A stretch of 64,000 bases of DNA. Origin: Antarcticirhabdus aurantiaca (GTDB lineage Bacteria; Pseudomonadota; Alphaproteobacteria; Rhizobiales; Rhizobiaceae). Where the stretch lies: positions 20,587-84,586 of the forward strand of contig NZ_VTOM01000027.1 in NCBI RefSeq assembly GCF_009765365.1, written 5' to 3'. The position numbers were made by a program, and so were the translations under genes. Position 1 is the stretch's first letter. Every line of letters begins with the position of its first letter. The notes below the pieces were generated by a model that made no database searches, was not told the origin of the DNA, and saw only the letters and a program-made list of their open reading frames with translations. This document shows positions 36,978-46,304 of the stretch, one piece after another.

Positions 36978-37005
36978 GAGACGCGCCTCTACCGGCGGGG
37001 AAAGG

Positions 37006-37173
37006 GGCGCCTTCCCTCTCCCGCCGGCGGGAGAGGGAGGCCGGCGAAGGCCGGCCGGGTGAGGGTGTCGGCCGCCACGCGGCAAGCAGACGACTTGCGC
37101 CGCACTCTTCCCGAACCGCCCTCATCCGCCTGCCGGCACCTTCTCCCGCCAGCGGGAGACGGGAGCAGCGTCG
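37006..37173 (+). repeat. REP-like intergenic repeat, copy 2
   Basis: This is the partner of 23283-23450. A perfect 24-bp palindrome lies at 37014-37037 (arm CCCTCTCCCGCC), then GGCCGGGTGAGGGTGTCGG, CCCTCATCC, and the tail hairpin 37142-37159 with 8-bp arms and loop CA. It fills most of the gap between the convergent oxidoreductase and MOSC genes and may also act as a transcription end. Confidence 0.85.
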
Positions 37174-37188
37174 TGGTTGCGCCTGAAC

Positions 37189-38073
37189 TCAGGCGCTGCG
37201 CGGCTGGCGCAGCGGCCAGCCGGCCTCGCGGCGTTCGATCACCTCGACGGGGTCACCGACGCGCAGCGTCGCACCGGCCTCGCGCGGGACGGCGTTCCAG
37301 CCGAACAGGACGCCGGGAACGCGGCGATCGCCGGAGAAGCGGGTCTGGCGCAGCGCCTCGATCGGCTGCGGACCGTCGAAGACGCCGCGGTTCTGGTCGA
37401 CGGTGGTCACCGTGCAGCGCGCGCAGGGCTTCACGAGGTCGAACACGGCCTCGCCGACGCGGATCGTCGCCCACTCATCCTCCGCCCAGGCGCCGCCCTC
37501 CGCATCGTCCACCACGAGGTTGGGGCGGAAGCGGCTCATCGGCACGGCCTCGCCGCCGGCAGAGACGATCGTCCGGTTGAGGGCGCGCAGCGAGTCGGTC
37601 GTGGCGACGAGGAGCGGGAAGCCGTCGGCGAAGGATACCGTGCCGCCTGCCGGGGACCAGTCGCGGTTGACGCCGCGCGCATCCGTCACGTCCATGTAGG
37701 CGAGGCGCAGGGGCCGGCCGAACCAGCGCGACAGGGCGGCGTTGGACGCCTCGTCGGCGAGGGCCGCGTCGACCTCCGATTCCCAGACGAAGACGCGCCC
37801 GCGCGCCGAACCGTCGGGCGTCGGCACGAAGCGCTCGCCGCCGTCCGGATCCGCCTCGTGGCCGTGCATGGACAGGTGCAGCCCGTCCGCGTCCGGCTGC
37901 ACGTCGAGAAGGGCGAGCGCCGGCATCTCGCGCTGCGTGACGAACTCGCCGGCTTCGTCCACCACCATCCAGCGCCGGTCGCCGGCAAGGCCCTGGGGCT
38001 CCAGCCGGGCCGCCTGGGGGGACAGGCCGCGGCCACCCTTGACGGGATAGATATGGATCGCGCCGAGCTTCAT
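37189..38073 (-). CDS. MOSC-domain protein (mARC/YcbX-like)
   Basis: The 294-residue protein has the N-terminal MOSC barrel (IHIYPVKGGRGLSPQAA) and the MOSC domain with SRFRPNLVVDDAEGGAWAED and KPCARCTVTTVDQNRG. The second conserved cysteine region is the position that binds molybdenum cofactor sulfur in mARC and YcbX enzymes. It lacks the C-terminal ferredoxin domain of YcbX. A role in reducing N-hydroxylated compounds is possible but unproven. The final residues overlap no neighbour. Confidence 0.88.
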   Translation of the reverse strand: MKLGAIHIYPVKGGRGLSPQAARLEPQGLAGDRRWMVVDEAGEFVTQREMPALALLDVQPDADGLHLSMHGHEADPDGGERFVPTPDGSARGRVFVWESEVDAALADEASNAALSRWFGRPLRLAYMDVTDARGVNRDWSPAGGTVSFADGFPLLVATTDSLRALNRTIVSAGGEAVPMSRFRPNLVVDDAEGGAWAEDEWATIRVGEAVFDLVKPCARCTVTTVDQNRGVFDGPQPIEALRQTRFSGDRRVPGVLFGWNAVPREAGATLRVGDPVEVIERREAGWPLRQPRSA

Positions 38074-38146
38074 CGCGCCCTCTTTGCTGAACGGGACCGG
38101 GCGAGACCTAGCCGAAGCCGGCCCCGCCCGTCGAGAGCATCAAGCC

Positions 38147-41100
38147 TCAGCCGGCCGACAGGTCGGACAGGAGCCCCGCCGCCACGGTGAGGCGCGAGAC
38201 CGAGGCTTCGCCGCCGCCGGCGAGCGCGGCGATCTGGGCGATCACCTGGGCGACGCGCGGTCCCTGCGCCGCCGACCAGGCTTCCGCGGGGTTGTCGGCC
38301 TCCGGATGGGCCGAAAGCGCCGCGACGGCGAGGCGCCGGCGGGCACCGGCGAACTCGGCGCCGGCACGGGCGAGCGCCAGGGACTCGTAGTAGTCCGTCG
38401 GCCGCAGGCTCGCGAGCGCCCCTTCTAGCCGGCCGATGCGGAAGTGGCGGGTGACCGTGAAGTAGCCGGACACCGTGCGCTCCAGAGGCACGCCCGTTTC
38501 ACGTGAAACGGCCGCGATGTCGGGCAGGAGCGCCAGGAGCGGAAGGAGCGCGAGATCGCGGGCGAGGTCGTCCGGCGCGCCCTTCTCCCTGATCGAGGCT
38601 TCGCGCTCGGCGAACTCGCCCTGCGCGCGCTCGGTGGCGAGCTCCGGCAGGCGGTCGCCGACGCTGTGCCGCACCGCCCGCAGCGACTCCACCACCGGCC
38701 CGATCCCGCCCTCGAAGCGCTCGTTGCGCACGAACCAGCGCGTCAGGCGGCGCAGGAAGGCGGTCAGCGCCTCGTAGAACTCGTTCTGCGCGCCGCCGTC
38801 GATCCGCCCGTCGAGCGCGTCGATCCGGGCCTTCAGTGCGCCGGCGTCGAAGCCGTCCGTGGCGGCGACGAAGGCGCGCACGATACCCCCGGGCGCCACG
38901 CCCGACGCGTCGCGCAGCTCGGTGACGAAGGTCGGGCCCAACCGATTCACCGCCTCGTTGGCGAGCTGGGTGCAGACGATCTCGCGGGCGAGGCGATGAT
39001 TGTCGATCTCGGCGGCGAAGCGCTGGCGCATCGGGCCGGGGAAGTAGGCGTGGAGCCGGCCGGCGAGATAGGGATCCTGGCCGAGGTCCGAGGCGACGAG
39101 CGCGTCGAAGAGCTCGATCTTCGAATAGGCCAGGAGGACGCCGATCTCCGGCCGGGTGAGCCCGCGCCCCGCGCCGCGCCGCTCGGCGAGCACCGCGTCG
39201 GAGGGCAGGGCTTCGAGGTCGCGCTTCAAGCGGCCGGTTTCCTCCAGCGCGGTCATGAAGCGGCCCTGCAGGGGCAGCGCCGCCGCGCCGGCCCGCTCCT
39301 CGACCGAAATCGCGAGGGTCTGCTCGTAATTGTTGGTGAGAACCAGCCGGGCGACCTCGTCGGTCATGTCCTTGAGAAGCGCGTCGCGCTCGGGGCGGTC
39401 GACGAGGCCCGCCTCCAGCGGCGCCTTGAAGGCGATCTTGATGTTCACCTCGACGTCGGAGGTGTTGACGCCGGCCGAGTTGTCGATGGCGTCCGAATTG
39501 ATCCGGCCGCCGGCCCGCGCGAACTCGATGCGGCCCTTCTGGGTGACGCCGAGGTTCGCCCCCTCGCCGACGATCTTGGCGCGGAGCTCGCGCCCGGTGA
39601 CGCGCAAGCCGTCGTTGGCGCGGTCGCCGACCTCGGCGTTAGCTTCGCCGGAGGCCCGGACATAGGTGCCGATGCCGCCGAACCAGAGGAGGTCGACCGG
39701 GCTCTTGAGGATCGCCGTGATGATCTCGGTCGGCGCCGCGGACTTCGCTCCCGTCCAGCCGATGGCGGCGGCCGCCTCGGGGGTGAGACGCACCTCCTTC
39801 TCGCGGCGCGACACGATCATCGCGCCCGCCGAGAGCTTCGAGCGGTCGTAGTCCTGCCAGCTGGAGCGGGGGAGGGCGAACAAGCGCTTGCGCTCGACGA
39901 AGGAGGTCGCGGCGTCCGGATCGGGGTCGATGAAGATGTCGCGGTGATCGAAGGCGGCGAGGAGGCGCGTTTGGTCGGACAGCAGCATGCCGTTGCCGAA
40001 GACGTCGCCCGACATGTCGCCGCAGCCGGCCACCGTGAAGGGCTCGCGCTGGATGTCGCGGCCGATCTCGCGGAAGTGGCGCTTCACCGCTTCCCAGGCG
40101 CCGCGGGCGGTGATGCCCATGGCCTTGTGGTCGTAGCCCGCCGAGCCGCCGGAGGCGAAGGCGTCGTCGAGCCAGAAGCCGCGCGCCTGCGCGATGGCGT
40201 TGGCCGTGTCGGAGAAGGTCGCCGTGCCCTTGTCGGCGGCGACCACGAAGTAGGGATCGTCGCCGTCGTGGCGGGCGACCAGCGCCGGCGGCTCGACGTG
40301 CGCGCCCTCGATGTCGTCGGTGACGGAAAGGAGCGAGTCGACGAAGACGATGTAGGCGGCGCGCCCGGCCTTCGCCCAGGCCTCGCGGTCGGCGGCCGGG
40401 TCGGGCAGGCGCTTGGGATAGAAGCCGCCCTTGGCGCCGACCGGCACGATCACGGCGTTCTTCACCTGCTGCGCCTTCACGAGGCCGAGGATCTCGGTCC
40501 GGTAGTCCTCGCGCCGGTCCGACCAGCGAAGGCCGCCGCGGGCGACCGCCCCGAACCGGAGATGCACGCCCTCGACGCGCCCGTCGAAGACGAAGATCTC
40601 GCGGTAGGGCACGGGCTCGGGCAGACCCTCGATGAGGGCGGGGTCGAGCTTGAAGGCGAGCGCCGGGTCGACGCGGCCGGGCTCGGAGTTCTCGTCGGTG
40701 GACAGGCCCGACACGGCGTAGAAGTTGGTGCGCAGCGTCGCGAGGATCGCGCCGGCGAAGCGGCGGATCGCCCGGTCGTCGTCGAGGCTGTCGACGGCGT
40801 CGAGCGCCTCGAGGATCGCGGCGTAGGGCGCCTGCGCCCCGCGCTTGGCGGCCACCGCGCGGAAGCGCTCCTCGGGCTCGACCGACGCCTCGTCGCCGGG
40901 GCGGCTCTCGTCGCGGGTTTCGGCCAGCGCCGGGTTCAGCGAGGCGTCGAAGAGCTGCCAGAGCAGCCTGGCGATGGCCGGATTGCGCCGCAGCGCCCCG
41001 CCCAGCGCCTCGAAGGAGGCGCCGCCGCCCGCGGCCTGGCGCAGGTAGCGGGCATAGGCGCGAAGGACGTTGGCCTGCGCGACCGTGAAGCCGGCCTCCA

Positions 41101-43159
41101 GCACGAGCGCGTTGAAGAGGTCGTTCTCGACCCGCCCCGCCCAGACGGCGGCGAAGGTTTCCTCCAGCCGCACCCCGGCATCTTCCAGCGGGATGGCGCC
41201 GCCGCCGGGCAGCGTCAGCGCCATCTCGTGGAGGTAGACCTCCGAGCGGTCCGGGCGGCGGATGGCGTGGGTGCGCTCGGCGATCACGGAGAAGCCCATG
41301 TTCTCCAGGACCGGCACCCGGCGCGACAGCACCACGGGCTCGCCGAGATGGTCGATCTTCAGGCCCACCACGTGGTCGGGCAGCCCCTCGCGGCGGAAGA
41401 AGTCGAGGCCGAGCGGCGAGGCGCTGTCGAGGCTCGCGATCGTCGCCACGTCGCCGACGGCCTCGACGAGAGGCATCTCCTCGCGATAGCTCGCCGGCAG
41501 GCCGGGCAGGATGCGCGCCAGATCCGGATCGGCACGCGCCGCGCGCAGGGCCGCGAGGAAGGCGTCGTCGAAGGTGCGCGCGAGTTCCGCGATGCGGGTC
41601 TCGAGATCCGACACGTCGACGTCGGGCGTCGGTCCGCCGCGCCGCCCGACGATGAAGTGGACGCGGGCGAGGAAGCCTTCGGGGAAGGCGGGGTAGTAGG
41701 CCGAGACGTGGCCGTCATAGGCTTCGGCGAGGAGCGCGCCGATGCGCTCGCGCAGGCGCGAGTCGTAGCGGTCGCGCGGCACGAAGACGAGAAGCGAGAC
41801 GAAGCGGTCGAACTTGTCGATGCGGGCGAGGACGCGCGTCCGCGGCCGCTCGCCGAGCGTCACGATCTCGGAGGAGAAGCGCTCCAGGCGCTCGACGTCG
41901 ATCTGGAAGAGGTCGTCGCGCGGATAGGATTCGAGGGCGTTGAGGAGGGCTTTCGCCGAATGCGAGCCGGGACGCAGCCCCGAGCGCGCGATCACGGTGT
42001 TGGCCTTCAGCCGGAGATAGGGGATCTCCAGGATCGAGCGGTTGTAGGCCGAGGAGGAGAAGAGGCCGACGAGGCGCATCTCGCCCGACAGGCGGCCGCC
42101 TTCGCCCTCGAAGAGCTTGACGCCGACATAGTCCATGTAGGCGCGGCGGTGGACCACCGAGCGCATGTTCGCCTTGGTGACGATGATCGGCGCGGGCGCT
42201 TCCAGGAAGGCGCGGATCTCCGGCGTCGTCACGAGAGGCCGCCCGTCGCGGCGCAGGACGTTGACGCTCGGATCGGCGAGGATGCCGAGGCCCCCTTCCT
42301 CGCGGCGCCGCAGCGCCTCCTCGCCGCCGTCCGGCACGTAGTCGTATTCGCGGATGCCGAGGAAGATGAAGTTGTCGTCGCGCAGCCATTCCAGGAGCCG
42401 GGCGGCTTCTTCGAGGTCGGCGCGCGAGGGCGCGCCCTCGACCTCGCCGGCAAGGCTCGCGGCTCTGGCGCGGATCGCCTCGACGGCGCGGCTGACGCGC
42501 TCGCGCATCGGGCCGTAGCCCTCGTTGGCGAGGCGCACCTGGGCGAGGATCGAGGCGAGGCGCTCGGCGAGCCCGTCGGCGCCCGCGCCCTCCGGCAGGT
42601 CGATGGCGAGCTGGATCAGGCTGACGCGGCTTCCCGCGGCGGAGGCGGCCGCGGCCGTCTCGGCGTCGGAGGCGTGGCTCGCCGAGAAGGTCGCCAGGAG
42701 CCCGGTCTCGTCGCGCGCGGCGTCGAGGATGGGGTGCGAGACGAAATGCACCACGCTCGCGGCCTCGGCGATCTCGGCGGTGACGCTGTCGAACAGGAAG
42801 GCCATGTCGTCGTTGGCGACGGTGACGAGGCCGAGGGTGCCGCCGCCCGGGCCCATGCCCTCCAGCCGCTCCACCGCGATCACCGGCTCGCCCGGCCGCT
42901 GGCGGGTGAGGACGCTCGCCGCCGCGCGGGCGGCACGCGCCAGCGTCGAGGCCGCGAAGGGCGCCAGATCCTCGGCGGGCGGGCGCGAGAACAGGAGGGG
43001 CGCGAGGAGGGCGGCCGCCTCGCCCGCCTCGAACTCGGCGAGAACCGCGCGAAGGATCGCCGCCTTGCTCGGCGCGTCGCCGGCACCACCGCCCGTGCCG
43101 TCGCCCCCCGGTGCCTGTTCCCGTACCGATCCGACGTCGTGCTGGCGGTTGGTGTCCAT
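38147..43159 (-). CDS. NAD-specific glutamate dehydrogenase, large (180-kDa) type
   Basis: This 1670-residue enzyme oxidises glutamate to 2-oxoglutarate and ammonia with NAD. The N-terminal half holds regulatory ACT-like regions. The catalytic half includes GGLRWSDRREDYRTEILGL, VKNAVIVPVGAKGGFYPK, GCGDMSGDVFGNGMLLS and DLLWFGGIGTYV. Length is in the usual 1550-1650 range or slightly above, with a Gly-rich N-terminal extension. It should send carbon into the TCA genes to the right. A parS palindrome lies near its 3' end (read as VSRET). Confidence 0.96.
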   Translation of the reverse strand: MDTNRQHDVGSVREQAPGGDGTGGGAGDAPSKAAILRAVLAEFEAGEAAALLAPLLFSRPPAEDLAPFAASTLARAARAAASVLTRQRPGEPVIAVERLEGMGPGGGTLGLVTVANDDMAFLFDSVTAEIAEAASVVHFVSHPILDAARDETGLLATFSASHASDAETAAAASAAGSRVSLIQLAIDLPEGAGADGLAERLASILAQVRLANEGYGPMRERVSRAVEAIRARAASLAGEVEGAPSRADLEEAARLLEWLRDDNFIFLGIREYDYVPDGGEEALRRREEGGLGILADPSVNVLRRDGRPLVTTPEIRAFLEAPAPIIVTKANMRSVVHRRAYMDYVGVKLFEGEGGRLSGEMRLVGLFSSSAYNRSILEIPYLRLKANTVIARSGLRPGSHSAKALLNALESYPRDDLFQIDVERLERFSSEIVTLGERPRTRVLARIDKFDRFVSLLVFVPRDRYDSRLRERIGALLAEAYDGHVSAYYPAFPEGFLARVHFIVGRRGGPTPDVDVSDLETRIAELARTFDDAFLAALRAARADPDLARILPGLPASYREEMPLVEAVGDVATIASLDSASPLGLDFFRREGLPDHVVGLKIDHLGEPVVLSRRVPVLENMGFSVIAERTHAIRRPDRSEVYLHEMALTLPGGGAIPLEDAGVRLEETFAAVWAGRVENDLFNALVLEAGFTVAQANVLRAYARYLRQAAGGGASFEALGGALRRNPAIARLLWQLFDASLNPALAETRDESRPGDEASVEPEERFRAVAAKRGAQAPYAAILEALDAVDSLDDDRAIRRFAGAILATLRTNFYAVSGLSTDENSEPGRVDPALAFKLDPALIEGLPEPVPYREIFVFDGRVEGVHLRFGAVARGGLRWSDRREDYRTEILGLVKAQQVKNAVIVPVGAKGGFYPKRLPDPAADREAWAKAGRAAYIVFVDSLLSVTDDIEGAHVEPPALVARHDGDDPYFVVAADKGTATFSDTANAIAQARGFWLDDAFASGGSAGYDHKAMGITARGAWEAVKRHFREIGRDIQREPFTVAGCGDMSGDVFGNGMLLSDQTRLLAAFDHRDIFIDPDPDAATSFVERKRLFALPRSSWQDYDRSKLSAGAMIVSRREKEVRLTPEAAAAIGWTGAKSAAPTEIITAILKSPVDLLWFGGIGTYVRASGEANAEVGDRANDGLRVTGRELRAKIVGEGANLGVTQKGRIEFARAGGRINSDAIDNSAGVNTSDVEVNIKIAFKAPLEAGLVDRPERDALLKDMTDEVARLVLTNNYEQTLAISVEERAGAAALPLQGRFMTALEETGRLKRDLEALPSDAVLAERRGAGRGLTRPEIGVLLAYSKIELFDALVASDLGQDPYLAGRLHAYFPGPMRQRFAAEIDNHRLAREIVCTQLANEAVNRLGPTFVTELRDASGVAPGGIVRAFVAATDGFDAGALKARIDALDGRIDGGAQNEFYEALTAFLRRLTRWFVRNERFEGGIGPVVESLRAVRHSVGDRLPELATERAQGEFAEREASIREKGAPDDLARDLALLPLLALLPDIAAVSRETGVPLERTVSGYFTVTRHFRIGRLEGALASLRPTDYYESLALARAGAEFAGARRRLAVAALSAHPEADNPAEAWSAAQGPRVAQVIAQIAALAGGGEASVSRLTVAAGLLSDLSAG
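38494..38511. promoter_or_regulatory. parS: parS site 3, right of the origin
   Basis: The palindrome CCGTTTCACGTGAAACGG is identical over 18 bp to site 1 at 9725-9742 but lies about 16 kb to the right of the oriC candidate, inside the glutamate dehydrogenase gene. Confidence 0.88.
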
Positions 43160-43380
43160 GCTGGCTCCTCCGGTTTCACGTCGCCGCTTCTTCGGCGTGA
43201 CGCGGCGGTGATAAGGGCGCGCCGCGACGTCCGTGTGGCGACAAGGGATCGCTTGCCCGGCCCTGCGAGCGCAAGCCCCGAGCCGCTGCGCCGGTTCCCG
43301 GCTGGCTCACGGCTGCAGTTCGAGGCAAGCTCCGCAGCCCGGCGCTTTCCTCGGAGGCGCATTCCTTCTAAACGAGGAGC

Positions 43381-43668
43381 ATGACCGGCCATCAGCCCCT
43401 TCCACCCCGCGGGTCGCGAGGCGACGAGGACGCGCAGCGCGAGGCGCGGGCGATCCTCCAGCGCGTCCAGCGCGAGACCGAGCCGCAGGTGGGCGCCGCC
43501 ACCGAGCGGATGATCCGCGACGGCGCCGGCCATTTCCTCGGGCGCGACGCGGATCCCGCGGACCGGGTGGAGGTCTGGGGCACGCGGATCGGGCGCGGGC
43601 TCGGCCTCGTCGCCTTCGTGGTGCTGGCGGTCTGGCTGGTCCAGTCGCTGTCCGCCGCGGGCGGCTGA
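43381..43668 (+). CDS. Small single-pass membrane protein, unknown function
   Basis: This 95-residue protein has a charged N-terminal two-thirds with likely helix (DEDAQREARAILQRVQRETE) and one C-terminal membrane segment (GLGLVAFVVLAVWLVQSL, about 71-88). I do not recognise a named family. It starts 221 bases from the divergent glutamate dehydrogenase start and ends 16 bases before pdxY, so the two are probably one transcript. Confidence 0.7.
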   Translation: MTGHQPLPPRGSRGDEDAQREARAILQRVQRETEPQVGAATERMIRDGAGHFLGRDADPADRVEVWGTRIGRGLGLVAFVVLAVWLVQSLSAAGG

Positions 43669-43684
43669 AGGAGACGCTTCGCCG

Positions 43685-44590
43685 ATGAGCGCCACCTATC
43701 CGCCGCGCCCGGGCTCCGCGGCCGCCGACAAGGTCGCCGTTCTCGCCATATCGAGCCACGTCGTGCGCGGCACGGTGGGCAACCGCGCCGCGGTCTTCGC
43801 GCTGGAGTCGCTCGGCCATCCCGTCTGGTCGGTGCCGACCGTCACGCTGCCCTGGCATCCCGGGCACGGCGCCTCGACGCGCATCGTGCCGGATGCCGGC
43901 GCCTTCGCCGCGATGATGGACGACCTGTCGCGGGCGCCCTGGCTCGGCGAGGTGGGGGCCGTCCTGTCGGGCTATTTCGGCGCGTCGGATCAGGTCGAGC
44001 CGACGGCGCGGCTCGTCGAGGCGGTGAAGCGCGCCAATCCGCGCGCCGTGTTCCTGTGCGATCCCGTCCTCGGCGACGGCGGACGGCTCTACCAGCCGGC
44101 CGAAACGCTGGTCGCCATGCGCGACCGCCTGCTGCCGCTCGCCGACATCGCGACCCCCAACCGCTTCGAGCTCGAACTCCTGACGGGCCTGGAACTCGCC
44201 GGCAACGAGCACCTGATCGAGGCGGCGACGACGCTCGGGCCGGCCCGCGTCGTCGTCACCTCGGCGCACGCCCTCCTGCGCGGGGGCATCGGCAACCTCC
44301 TCGTCGAGGGCTTCGAGGCGCTGCTCGCCGAGCACCGGCAGATCGAGAACGCGCCCAAGGGCGTCGGCGACCTTACCTCGGCGGTGTTTCTGGCGCGCCT
44401 CCTCGCCGGCATGAGCGGGGAAAAGGCGCTGCAGACCACCACGGCCGCGGTGTTCGAGGTCCTGGCGCGCACGGCCAAGCGCGGCGCCGACGAGCTGCAG
44501 CTCGAAACCGACGCCGACAGCCTGAAGCATCCCATGGCCATGGTGCAGATGCGCCGCCTCGCTTATCCCGGCGGCAACCGGCGCGCCTGA
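43685..44590 (+). CDS. pdxY: Pyridoxal kinase
   Basis: The 301-residue ribokinase-fold enzyme phosphorylates pyridoxal in PLP salvage. AISSHVVRGTVGNRAAVFALE is a strong PdxY/PdxK signature, followed by LPWHPGHGASTR, CDPVLGDGGRLY and TPNRFELELLTG. The catalytic region is APKGVGDLTSAVFLARLL, where the aspartate is kept but the usual GTGD reads GVGD. The stop is 45 bases before the carbonic anhydrase start. Confidence 0.93.
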   Translation: MSATYPPRPGSAAADKVAVLAISSHVVRGTVGNRAAVFALESLGHPVWSVPTVTLPWHPGHGASTRIVPDAGAFAAMMDDLSRAPWLGEVGAVLSGYFGASDQVEPTARLVEAVKRANPRAVFLCDPVLGDGGRLYQPAETLVAMRDRLLPLADIATPNRFELELLTGLELAGNEHLIEAATTLGPARVVVTSAHALLRGGIGNLLVEGFEALLAEHRQIENAPKGVGDLTSAVFLARLLAGMSGEKALQTTTAAVFEVLARTAKRGADELQLETDADSLKHPMAMVQMRRLAYPGGNRRA

Positions 44591-44637
44591 GCGGCGGACC
44601 CGTTGAATGTCGCGGCGCCGCATCGTATCAGCGGCGC

Positions 44638-45390
44638 ATGGACGAGACCGTGCTTCTTCCCGATCGGCTGCTGTCCGGCTACCGGTCCTTCATGCTCGGC
44701 CGCTACAGCGGCGAGGCGGAGCGTTATCGCCAGCTGGCCCGCGAGGGCCAGACGCCCGAAACCATGGTGATCGCCTGCTGCGACTCGCGGGCGGCGCCGG
44801 AAACCATCTTCGACGCCGCGCCCGGCGACCTCTTCGTGGTGCGCAACGTCGCCAACCTCGTGCCGCCCTATACGCCGAACGCCGACTTCCACGGCACCTC
44901 GGCGGCGCTCGAGTTCGGCGTCCAGGCCCTCAAGGTCCGCCACATCATCGTCATGGGCCACGGCCGCTGCGGGGGCATCAAGGCCGCGCTCGACCCGGAG
45001 ATGCAGCCGCTCTCGGAAAGCGACTTCATCGGCAAGTGGATGAGCCTCGTGCGCGAGTCGGCCGAAACGATCGGCGCCAACGACCTCCTGACGGCGGCCG
45101 AGCGCCAGCGCCTGATGGAGCGCGTCTCGATCCGCGCCTCGCTCGCGAACCTGCGCACCTTCCCCTACATCGCCAAGAACGAGGCCGAAGGGCGCCTGAC
45201 GCTTCACGGCGCCTGGTTCGACATCTCGACGGGCGAGCTCTGGGCGATGGATCAGGACACCGGCGACTTCCACCGGCCGTTCGAAGGGCACGACTTCGCG
45301 GCCGAGGCTGGGCAGGGGGCCGCCGGGACGGGCGAAACCCTCGCGGGCATGTTGCCGGCCACGAAGCCCGAGGACGCGTCGGGTCCCTGA
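44638..45390 (+). CDS. Beta-class carbonic anhydrase
   Basis: The 250-residue enzyme interconverts carbon dioxide and bicarbonate. ACCDSRAAPETIF supplies Cys47, Asp49 and Arg51, and VMGHGRCGGIKAAL supplies His108 and Cys111, a complete beta-type zinc site. VVRNVANLVPPY is also typical. The C-terminal 45 residues after HDFAAEAGQ are Gly/Ala/Pro-rich and unconserved. An earlier ATG in this frame overlaps pdxY in the wrong frame, so ATG 44638 is used. Confidence 0.94.
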   Translation: MDETVLLPDRLLSGYRSFMLGRYSGEAERYRQLAREGQTPETMVIACCDSRAAPETIFDAAPGDLFVVRNVANLVPPYTPNADFHGTSAALEFGVQALKVRHIIVMGHGRCGGIKAALDPEMQPLSESDFIGKWMSLVRESAETIGANDLLTAAERQRLMERVSIRASLANLRTFPYIAKNEAEGRLTLHGAWFDISTGELWAMDQDTGDFHRPFEGHDFAAEAGQGAAGTGETLAGMLPATKPEDASGP

Positions 45391-45587
45391 ACCGGGCGTG
45401 CCGTTCCGGTTCGCAGCGACACACAACAGCTGTTCATTGTGGCGCAATTGTTTCATTCCGGACTTGCGGCCCGCGCCCCGCTCGTTTCAAAAGGTTGACA
45501 AAGCCTTCACGGCCGGCGGGCGACGAGCCCGTGCCGGGCCGGCGAAGCCGACCGACCTGACCTATCGAGCCGGGGGATGACTCTTCG

Positions 45588-46136
45588 ATGTCGCGCAAGT
45601 TGATGATGGGTGCCGCGCTCGCGGCGCTGACGCTCGCCGCGGGATGCGTCGGCGGGGGAAGCACGTCCTCCCGCACGGCGAGCGGTCCCGGCCCCCTGAC
45701 CCCGGCACCCGTCGCCTCCGTGACGGCGAACCGCCTGCCCCCGCCTCCGCCGCCCCCGCCGCCGGTGGAGGCGCCGGCCACCGCGCCCGGCGCCCAGGTC
45801 GCGGCCCTGCCGCCCGGCTCCGCCGCGACGCCGCCCGCGCCCCCGGCCTCGTCGGCGCCCGTCACCCGCGAAAGCGTCACCGGCGCCTGGAAGGTGTCGG
45901 CCGGCGGCGGCAACTGCCAGATCTTCATGGCGCTCACCCAGTGGACCGGCGGCTACAAGGCCGCCTCGCGCGGCTGCCCCGGCCAGGTCGCCGACGTCAC
46001 CGCCTGGGACGTGTCGGGCAGCCAGGTCGTCCTGAAGGACGGCAGCGGCAACAGCGTCGCGAGCCTGTCGGCCTCCGGCAGCGGCGGCTACCAGGGCACC
46101 ACCGCCGGCGGCCAGGCGATCAGCATCTATCGCTGA
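45588..46136 (+). CDS. Omp19-like outer-membrane lipoprotein, protease-inhibitor (AprI/Inh) domain
   Basis: This 182-residue lipoprotein has a signal peptide ending LTLAAGC, with Cys20 as the lipidation site. A Pro/Ala-rich linker with nine consecutive prolines comes next, then a C-terminal Inh-type domain (GAWKVSAGGGNCQIFMALTQ; RGCPGQVADVTAWDVSGSQ). Brucella Omp19 has the same layout and place beside zapE and mdh; it inhibits host and bacterial proteases. Two cysteines in the domain could form its disulfide. The gene is preceded by a 197-base spacer. Confidence 0.87.
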   Translation: MSRKLMMGAALAALTLAAGCVGGGSTSSRTASGPGPLTPAPVASVTANRLPPPPPPPPPVEAPATAPGAQVAALPPGSAATPPAPPASSAPVTRESVTGAWKVSAGGGNCQIFMALTQWTGGYKAASRGCPGQVADVTAWDVSGSQVVLKDGSGNSVASLSASGSGGYQGTTAGGQAISIYR

Positions 46137-46304
46137 CATCACGTTCGGGCGGGCGGCGGCTCACGCTCGCCGCCGCGAACCCGCGATCGCGCCCTCGTTC
46201 TCGAAGGTGGGGACGAGCGGCGGGAGCATGCCGGCCGGCCCCTTGTTTTTCGCCGCGGCGCAACATCATCTGGGCGGCATGATCCTGGCTCCGCGTTCCG
46301 CTCC

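Noticed and set aside
43181..43196. GGTTTCACGTCGCCG as a fourth parS
   Set aside because: Only the left half matches; the palindrome is broken after CACGT.
38666..43384. 1572-codon open frame opposite the glutamate dehydrogenase gene
   Set aside because: It mirrors the codons of the real gene, is extreme in Arg, Glu, Val and Gly, and has no domain signature.
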